A stretch of DNA of 8,716 nucleotides from Euzebyaceae bacterium (GTDB lineage Bacteria; Actinomycetota; Nitriliruptoria; Euzebyales; Egibacteraceae). This document shows, in pieces, positions 5,340 to 8,716 of this stretch; position 1 is the first letter of the stretch, and every line of letters starts with the position of its first letter. The stretch covers positions 1 to 8,716 of the forward strand of contig JACCVM010000060.1 in the NCBI GenBank assembly GCA_013698135.1, written 5' to 3'. A program made the translations under genes and the position numbers. The notes beneath the pieces are model-generated. The model saw only the letters and a program-made list of their open reading frames with translations. It made no database searches and had not been told where the DNA came from.

Positions 5340-6005
5340 GTGCGACTCGTGCTGCTCGGCCCGCCGGGTGCCGGCAAGGGCACCCAGGCCGTGCACATCG
5401 CGCGGGCGTTCGAGGTGCCGCGCATTGCCACGGGCGACCTGTTCCGCGAGCACGCCGCACAAGACACCGACCTCGGGCGGGAAGCCAAGGCGTACATGGA
5501 CCGCGGAGAGCTGGTCCCCGACGACCTCGTGCTGCGGATGGTCTCCGACCGGCTGCGCCGCGAAGATGCCAGGCAGGGGTTCCTGTTCGACGGCTTCCCG
5601 CGCACGGTCGCCCAGGCCATCGCCTTGGAGGATGACCTCGCCGGCGCCGGCACTCCACTGGACGTCGTCGTGCGCTTCAACGTTCCGGAGTCAGAGATCG
5701 TGCACCGCATCGTCAACCGCCGGACCTGTCCCACCGACGGCAGCGTGTACCACCTGGACTTCGCCCCGCCCGAGCACGACGAGGTTTGCGATCTCTGCGG
5801 CACCCCCCTGGTGCACCGTGCCGATGACACCGAGCCGGTCGTCCGGCGCCGGCTGGAGGAATACCACGCCAAGACCGAGCGCTTGGAATACTTCTACTGG
5901 GAGCGTGGCCTGCTACGCGATGTCGAGTCGGTGGGGCCGGTCGACGAGGTCACCCGCCGAACACTGGCCGTGCTCGATGACATCGCGGATGGAGACGCGG
6001 CATGA
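5340..6005 (+). CDS. adk: Adenylate kinase, long-lid form
   Basis: The enzyme interconverts ATP + AMP and 2 ADP in the cytoplasm. The 221-residue product begins MRLVLLGPPGAGKGTQA from a GTG start, with the Walker A loop at residues 7-15, Arg36 in the TGDLFR AMP-binding segment and FDGFPRT at 83-89. The lid (about 125-163) has Cys130, Asp133, Cys150 and Cys153 in a CPTD...CDLCG arrangement, a probable zinc site with Asp in place of the second Cys. I recall the same C-x2-D pattern in streptomycete enzymes, so it is not a defect. DEVTRRTL is near the C-terminus. AGGAG (5329-5333), overlapping the secY stop, is 6 nt from GTG 5340. The stop overlaps the map start as ATGA. Confidence 0.97.
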   Translation: MRLVLLGPPGAGKGTQAVHIARAFEVPRIATGDLFREHAAQDTDLGREAKAYMDRGELVPDDLVLRMVSDRLRREDARQGFLFDGFPRTVAQAIALEDDLAGAGTPLDVVVRFNVPESEIVHRIVNRRTCPTDGSVYHLDFAPPEHDEVCDLCGTPLVHRADDTEPVVRRRLEEYHAKTERLEYFYWERGLLRDVESVGPVDEVTRRTLAVLDDIADGDAA

Positions 6006-6859
6006 TTCTGCGCAAGTCAGCGGCCGAGCTCGAGCTGATGGCAAAGGCCGGCGCCGTCGTCGCCCGGCTGCATGAGGTGCTGCACGAGGCCATCCGTCCT
6101 GGCGTCTCGACCGCCGACCTCGACGCCGTCGCCGAGCGCGAGGTCCGCAACCACGGTGCGGTGCCGTCCTTCAAGGGTTACCGCGGCTTCCCAGCGACGC
6201 TGTGCACGTCGGTCAACCAGCAGATCGTGCACGGGATCCCTGCTCGCGACGTGGTGCTGCGTGAAGGTGACCTGATCAAGCTCGACGCCGGCGCCATCCT
6301 CGACGGCTACCACGGCGACTCGGCCGTCACCTGGGTGGTCGGCGACGAGTCTGCGGCGGACCCGGCGGTGCTGGCGCTCGTCGCCCGTACCCGGGCCGGA
6401 CTGTGGGCGGGGCTCGGCCAAGCGCGGACCGGCAACCGGCTCACTGACATCTCGGCGGCCGTCGAGGCGCACGCGCTGCCGCACGGCTACGGGGTCGTGC
6501 GCGAGTACGTCGGGCACGGCATCGGTCGTGCCCTGCACGAGGACCCGCACGTTCCCAACTACGGCCCTCCCGGTCGCGGGCCCAAGCTGGTCGCGGGCCT
6601 GGTGCTGGCCGTGGAGCCGATGTTCAACCTTGGAACCGCCGAGACCGAGGTCTGTGACGACGACTGGACCGTCGTCACCGCCGACGGGTCGCTGTCGTCG
6701 CACTGGGAGCACACGGTGGCCGTCACCGACGACGGCCCCTGGGTGCTGACGGCACGTTCCGACGAGCCCGCCTGGCCCCTGCGGGAGCCCGAGCGGGTAC
6801 CCTCAGCGGCCGCCGCCTACGGTTCGGCCGCCGCCTTGGACGAGCGGCGAGCCGGATGA
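6002..6859 (+). CDS. map: Type I methionine aminopeptidase with C-terminal tail
   Basis: This cytosolic metalloenzyme removes the N-terminal Met from nascent proteins, acting at the ribosome exit. The 285-residue product has all pita-bread-fold residues by alignment to the E. coli enzyme: His77 (VHGIP), metal ligands Asp95 (LDAG), Asp106 (HGDSAV), His172 (GHGIG), Glu205 (AVEPMF) and Glu236 (HWEHTVAV). The catalytic domain ends at about residue 252 (VTDDGPWVLT). A further 33 or so residues, Ala/Pro/Glu/Arg-rich and of no recognised fold, extend past the usual length of about 250-260. ATG 6002 overlaps the adk TGA by 4 nt, so the pair is coupled. The -35 box of a putative promoter lies within the tail, suggesting the tail occupies former intergenic DNA; that is inference. 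Confidence 0.96.
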   Translation: MILRKSAAELELMAKAGAVVARLHEVLHEAIRPGVSTADLDAVAEREVRNHGAVPSFKGYRGFPATLCTSVNQQIVHGIPARDVVLREGDLIKLDAGAILDGYHGDSAVTWVVGDESAADPAVLALVARTRAGLWAGLGQARTGNRLTDISAAVEAHALPHGYGVVREYVGHGIGRALHEDPHVPNYGPPGRGPKLVAGLVLAVEPMFNLGTAETEVCDDDWTVVTADGSLSSHWEHTVAVTDDGPWVLTARSDEPAWPLREPERVPSAAAAYGSAAALDERRAG

Positions 6860-6865
6860 TAGGCT
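6836..6865 (+). promoter_or_regulatory. Putative housekeeping-sigma promoter for rpmJ-rpsM-rpsK-rpsD
   Basis: TTGGAC (6836-6841) and TAGGCT (6860-6865) are separated by 18 nt and resemble the TTGAC-n16-18-TAGRRT consensus of high-GC actinobacteria. The -10 box begins directly after the map stop. Transcription would start near 6872, leaving a leader of about 145 nt before rpmJ. The -35 match is partial. An internal promoter before the infA/rpmJ segment would make biological sense. Confidence 0.4.
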
Positions 6866-7016
6866 CGGGCTTCGGCCTCGACGGCTTTGCGCTGTGTGTT
6901 TGTCGTCGGGCCTTCTGTGCTGTGCGACTCCCGCAACGTCGGTCTGCGGTTGCCCGGCCGCCGTCACCACCAGGAGCGCTTCCCGTCCTCAAGCAGCGAA
7001 GCGTTAGGACACGTCA
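6860..7016 (+). other. Intergenic spacer between map and rpmJ, lacking infA
   Basis: The spacer is 157 nt. It starts with the putative -10 box, contains several short complementary segments, for example CCGCA (6925-6929) with TGCGG (6938-6942), and ends with a hairpin beside the rpmJ ribosome binding site. infA (translation initiation factor IF-1, about 72 codons) normally sits here, but the gap is too short for it and no frame shows IF-1-like sequence. Nothing else coding is seen. Confidence 0.6.
6975..7005 (+). promoter_or_regulatory. Hairpin abutting the rpmJ ribosome binding site
   Basis: AGCGCTTC (6975-6982) pairs with GAAGCGTT (6998-7005), 8 pairs including one G-U, with a 15-nt loop. 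It ends immediately before AGGA (7006-7009), which is 7 nt from the GTG start of rpmJ. No T-run follows, so it is not an intrinsic terminator. It may modulate translation of L36 or stabilise the mRNA end; function is inferred from position only. Confidence 0.5.
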
Positions 7017-7130
7017 GTGAAGGTCCAGCCATCGGTCAAGAGGATCTGCGAGAAGTGCCGGGTCATCCGCCGGCACGGGCGGGTCATGGTCATCTGTAGC
7101 AACCCGCGGCACAAGCAGCGGCAAGGCTGA
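7017..7130 (+). CDS. rpmJ: Large-subunit ribosomal protein L36, zinc-binding form
   Basis: The 37-residue product, MKVQPSVKRICEKCRVIRRH followed by a Val-rich segment and CSNPRHKQRQG, is a standard L36. Cys11, Cys14, Cys27 and His32 form the C-x2-C-x12-C-x4-H zinc site of the Cys-containing (C+) form. L36 is the smallest 50S protein and stabilises 23S rRNA near the L7/L12 stalk base. The gene uses GTG, set by AGGA at 7006-7009; no in-frame ATG gives the family N-terminus. It lies directly after map with no infA between them, and 71 nt separate it from rpsM. Confidence 0.96.
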   Translation: MKVQPSVKRICEKCRVIRRHGRVMVICSNPRHKQRQG

Positions 7131-7163
7131 CGCCGGCCCTGAGTCCAGGTCAGGACCGCTGCG

Positions 7164-7199
7164 CCACGCAAGCCCTTGAACGACAGAAAGAGAGCGTGG
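7164..7199 (+). promoter_or_regulatory. Stem-loop enclosing the rpsM ribosome binding site
   Basis: CCACGC (7164-7169) pairs perfectly with GCGTGG (7194-7199). The 24-nt loop carries the purine-rich AAAGAGA that precedes rpsM, and the right arm ends 2 nt before ATG 7202. A second hairpin lies within the first rpsM codons: CCCGC (7230-7234) with GCGGG (7240-7244) over GAAAA, extendable by TCGA (7221-7224) with TCGA (7245-7248). In E. coli, S4 represses the alpha operon by binding a pseudoknot around the rpsM start, so a comparable site is plausible but unproven. A smaller hairpin, CCTGA (7138-7142) with TCAGG (7150-7154), lies upstream. Confidence 0.4.
7187..7194 (+). promoter_or_regulatory. 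Ribosome binding site deciding the rpsM start
   Basis: AAAGAGAG ends 7 nt before ATG 7202 but only 1 nt before the in-frame GTG at 7196, supporting ATG as the start. GGAG at 7198-7201 touches the ATG and is too close to serve it. Confidence 0.55.
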
Positions 7200-7201
7200 A
7201 G

Positions 7202-7582
7202 ATGGCACGTATCGCTGGTGTCGACCTCCCCCGCGAAAAGCGGGTCGAGATCGGCTTGACCTACATCTACGGCCTGGGCCGCACCCGTGCGGTGCAGGCG
7301 TTGGCGGCCGCCACCGTGGATCCGTCCACCCGTGTGCGCGACCTGTCCGACGACGAGGTCAAGCGCCTGCGCGACTTCATCGACGCCAGCTTCAAGGTCG
7401 AGGGAGACCTGCGCCGCGAGATCGCGCAGAACATCAAGCGCAAGGTCGAGATCGGCTCGTACCAGGGCATCCGCCACCGCCGGGGTTTGCCCGTCCGTGG
7501 GCAGCGCACGCACACCAACGCCCGCACCCGCAAGGGGCCGAAGCGCACCGTCGGCGGGCTGAAGAAGAAGCTGAAGAAGTAG
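7202..7582 (+). CDS. rpsM: Small-subunit ribosomal protein S13
   Basis: The 126-residue product begins MARIAGVDLPREKRVEIGLT, the canonical S13 start, and carries the signature RHRRGLPVRGQRTHTNARTR before a Lys-rich tail. S13 lies in the 30S head, contacts the P-site tRNA and forms bridges to the large subunit. A GTG two codons upstream (7196) would add two residues, but ATG 7202 fits the family and the ribosome binding site spacing. This is the first gene of the alpha-operon segment, followed by rpsK after 10 nt. Structures around its start may allow S4 feedback. Confidence 0.97.
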   Translation: MARIAGVDLPREKRVEIGLTYIYGLGRTRAVQALAAATVDPSTRVRDLSDDEVKRLRDFIDASFKVEGDLRREIAQNIKRKVEIGSYQGIRHRRGLPVRGQRTHTNARTRKGPKRTVGGLKKKLKK

Positions 7583-7592
7583 GGATCCCTTT

Positions 7593-8006
7593 ATGGCACA
7601 GCAGAAGAAGCAGGCGGGGACCAAGGGCACCCGGCGCACGCGCAAGAAGGAGCGGCGCCAGGTCTCCTACGGGCAAGCACACATCAAGAGCTCGTTCAAC
7701 AACACCATGGTCACCATCACCGACCAGACGGGCAACGTGCTGTCGTGGGCCTCGTCGGGCAACGTCGGCTTCAAGGGCAGCCGCAAGTCCACGCCCTACG
7801 CCGCACAACTCGCCGCCGAGCAGGCCGCTCGCCGCGCCGCCGAGTACGGCGTGCGCAAGGTAGACGTGTACGTCAAGGGCCCTGGCTCCGGCCGCGAGAC
7901 AGCGATCCGTTCCCTGCAGGCCAACGGCCTGGAGGTCGCTGTCATCAAGGACGTCACCCCCATCCCTCACAACGGTTGCCGCCCCCCCAAGCGGCGCCGC
8001 GTCTGA
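7593..8006 (+). CDS. rpsK: Small-subunit ribosomal protein S11
   Basis: The 137-residue product has a basic N-terminus (residues 1-22), then AHIKSSFNNTMVTITDQTGN (29-48), SWASSGNVGFKGSRKSTPYA (51-70) and VKGPGSGRETAIRSL (95-109), and ends TPIPHNGCRPPKRRRV, the near-invariant S11 terminus. S11 forms part of the 30S platform by the E site, near the 3' end of 16S rRNA. AGGGA at 7581-7585, overlapping the rpsM stop, serves ATG 7593. rpsD begins 20 nt after its stop. All family landmarks are present. Confidence 0.98.
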   Translation: MAQQKKQAGTKGTRRTRKKERRQVSYGQAHIKSSFNNTMVTITDQTGNVLSWASSGNVGFKGSRKSTPYAAQLAAEQAARRAAEYGVRKVDVYVKGPGSGRETAIRSLQANGLEVAVIKDVTPIPHNGCRPPKRRRV

Positions 8007-8026
8007 CACGGTCACAAGGAAGCTGA

Positions 8027-8653
8027 ATGGCTCGCTACACCGGTCCTGACTGCAAGCTGTGCCGCCGTGAACGGCAGAAGCTGTACCTCAAGGGCACCCG
8101 CTGCGAGGGTCCCAAGTGCGCGATCGAAAAGCGCCCGTACCCCCCGGGTGAGCACGGCCGTGGCCGGATCCGCGAGAGCGAGTACCTGCTGCAGCTGCGG
8201 GAGAAGCAGAAGGCCCGCCGCATCTACGGCGTGCTGGAGAAGCAGTTCCGCAACTACTATCAGGAGGCCACGCGCTCCAAGGGGCAGACCGGGACGACGC
8301 TGCTCGTCCTGCTCGAACGCCGCCTGGACAACGTGGTCTACCGCGGCGGCCTGGCACGGTCTCGTGACGAAGCCCGGCAGATGGTTCGCCACCGCCACTT
8401 CCAGGTCAACGGCCGGACGGTCAACATCCCCAGCTATTCGGTCCGTGTCGGCGACGTCGTGACGGTTCGGGAACGCGCCCGCAACATGGTGCCGATCCTT
8501 GGCTCATTGGAGCTCATCGGGGGCAAGCAGGTTCCTGCCTGGGTCTCCACCGACACGACGAAGCTGCAGATCAGCGTGCTGGACTTACCCCAGCGGGGAC
8601 AGATCGACGTGCCGGTCCAAGAACAGCTCATCGTCGAGCTCTACAGCAAGTAG
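8027..8653 (+). CDS. rpsD: Small-subunit ribosomal protein S4, zinc-binding form
   Basis: This 208-residue protein opens MARYTGPDCKLCRRERQKLY. Cys9, Cys12, Cys26 and Cys31 are spaced as in the zinc-binding S4 of Thermus. RPYPPGEHGRGRIRESEYLL (36-55) is highly conserved. The S4 RNA-binding domain spans about 98-151, with RLDNVVYRGGLARSRDEARQ at 99-118. The C-terminus is IDVPVQEQLIVELYSK. S4 nucleates 30S assembly on the 5' domain of 16S rRNA and in E. coli represses the alpha operon. AAGGAAG (8016-8022) precedes ATG 8027 closely. I recall the S4 of Mycobacterium and Streptomyces as lacking these cysteines, so this form helps place the organism outside those groups. Confidence 0.98.
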   Translation: MARYTGPDCKLCRRERQKLYLKGTRCEGPKCAIEKRPYPPGEHGRGRIRESEYLLQLREKQKARRIYGVLEKQFRNYYQEATRSKGQTGTTLLVLLERRLDNVVYRGGLARSRDEARQMVRHRHFQVNGRTVNIPSYSVRVGDVVTVRERARNMVPILGSLELIGGKQVPAWVSTDTTKLQISVLDLPQRGQIDVPVQEQLIVELYSK

Positions 8654-8716
8654 GTCGCGTGGGGTCCTGTCGGTCCGAGGACCGCTGACCCGCCCGCCCT
8701 CCAAGGTCCTCGGTCC
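8654..8716 (+). repeat. GGTCC-rich inverted-repeat spacer downstream of rpsD
   Basis: CCGAGGACC (8675-8683) is an exact reverse complement of GGTCCTCGG (8705-8713), with a 21-nt loop. Two more pairs follow a T-T mismatch, up to the window edge. GGTCC occurs four times (8663, 8672, 8705, 8712) and GGACC once (8679), so several short alternative hairpins are possible. No T-run is visible before the edge. rpoA would be expected next, making this either a leader for rpoA or an attenuator; the sequence beyond the edge is needed to tell. Confidence 0.5.

Noticed and set aside
3987..5462. 491-codon open frame on the minus strand across secY
   Set aside because: It is antisense to the unmistakable secY/adk genes, has His/Asp/Gln/Arg-rich composition typical of the complement of GC-rich coding DNA, and matches no family I recognise.
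5727..5800. Asp in place of the second lid Cys of adenylate kinase
   Set aside because: Considered as a lost zinc ligand, but the Cys-x2-Asp pattern is also what I recall from other actinobacterial long-lid enzymes, so it is not unusual.
6867..6878. Small C(UUCG)G tetraloop hairpin after the map stop
   Set aside because: Only 4 pairs, one of them G-U, and if the nearby promoter is real the transcript would begin inside it, so it is unlikely to be functional.
862..7016. Both long spacers (862-1018 and 6860-7016) are exactly 157 nt
   Set aside because: No sequence similarity between them is apparent, so the equal length is taken as coincidence.
7581..7590. AGGGATCCCT palindrome at the rpsM/rpsK junction
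   Set aside because: As RNA it could form only a 3-bp stem; it is most simply the rpsK ribosome binding site followed by chance symmetry.
7982..7988. C7 homopolymer in rpsK as a frameshift site
   Set aside because: The frame is intact and ends in the canonical S11 C-terminus; Pro-Pro codons in GC-rich DNA explain the run.
1..8716. Mobile elements, defence genes, CRISPR arrays, tRNAs or a new multi-gene system
   Set aside because: Every long stretch is explained by conserved translation, secretion or housekeeping genes in canonical order, and no repeats or foreign-looking segments of that kind were found.

Overview
This window is an ordinary bacterial chromosomal stretch holding most of the spc ribosomal-protein operon and the start of the alpha operon, all on the + strand. 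The order is rplX (3' end), rplE, rpsN, rpsH, rplF, rplR, rpsE, rpmD, rplO, secY, adk, map, rpmJ, rpsM, rpsK, rpsD; rpoA would be expected just past the right edge. The sequence is GC-rich. The map-rpmJ-rpsM-rpsK-rpsD order, the RGG-rich N-terminus of S5 and the long-lid adenylate kinase with a Cys-x2-Asp / Cys-x2-Cys lid suggest a high-GC actinobacterial lineage. S4 is the zinc-binding (four-Cys) form rather than the Cys-less form I recall from mycobacteria and streptomycetes. This points to a deeper-branching actinobacterial class, which is an inference from motifs and not a phylogeny. No mobile element, tRNA, rRNA, CRISPR array or phage gene is visible.

Layout. Positions 1-861 hold rplX (tail), rplE and rpsN. 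A 157-nt gap follows (862-1018) with a perfect 12-bp inverted repeat and a second hairpin just before the rpsH ribosome binding site. rpsH, rplF, rplR and rpsE follow, with short structured spacers before rplR and rpsE. rpsE, rpmD and rplO overlap by 1 and 4 nt and look translationally coupled. secY, adk and map come next, and adk/map overlap by 4 nt. A second 157-nt gap (6860-7016) separates map from a GTG-started rpmJ. infA, usually found here, is absent, and a plausible housekeeping promoter straddles the map stop codon. rpsM, rpsK and rpsD complete the window, followed by a GGTCC-rich inverted-repeat spacer.

How the genes work together. The products are ribosomal proteins (L24, L5, S14, S8, L6, L18, S5, L30, L15, L36, S13, S11, S4), the SecY translocon channel, adenylate kinase and methionine aminopeptidase: ribosome synthesis, nascent-chain export, nucleotide balance and N-terminal Met removal in one growth-linked transcription unit. 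The most unusual features are an L30 with an acidic, low-complexity C-terminal tail of about 90 residues, an L18 whose variable loop is replaced by a Gly7 tract beside a duplicated VDDGAG segment, the missing infA, and small hairpins just before the ribosome binding sites of several non-coupled genes. I see no undescribed multi-gene system here; the novelty is in these local departures from a very conserved operon.
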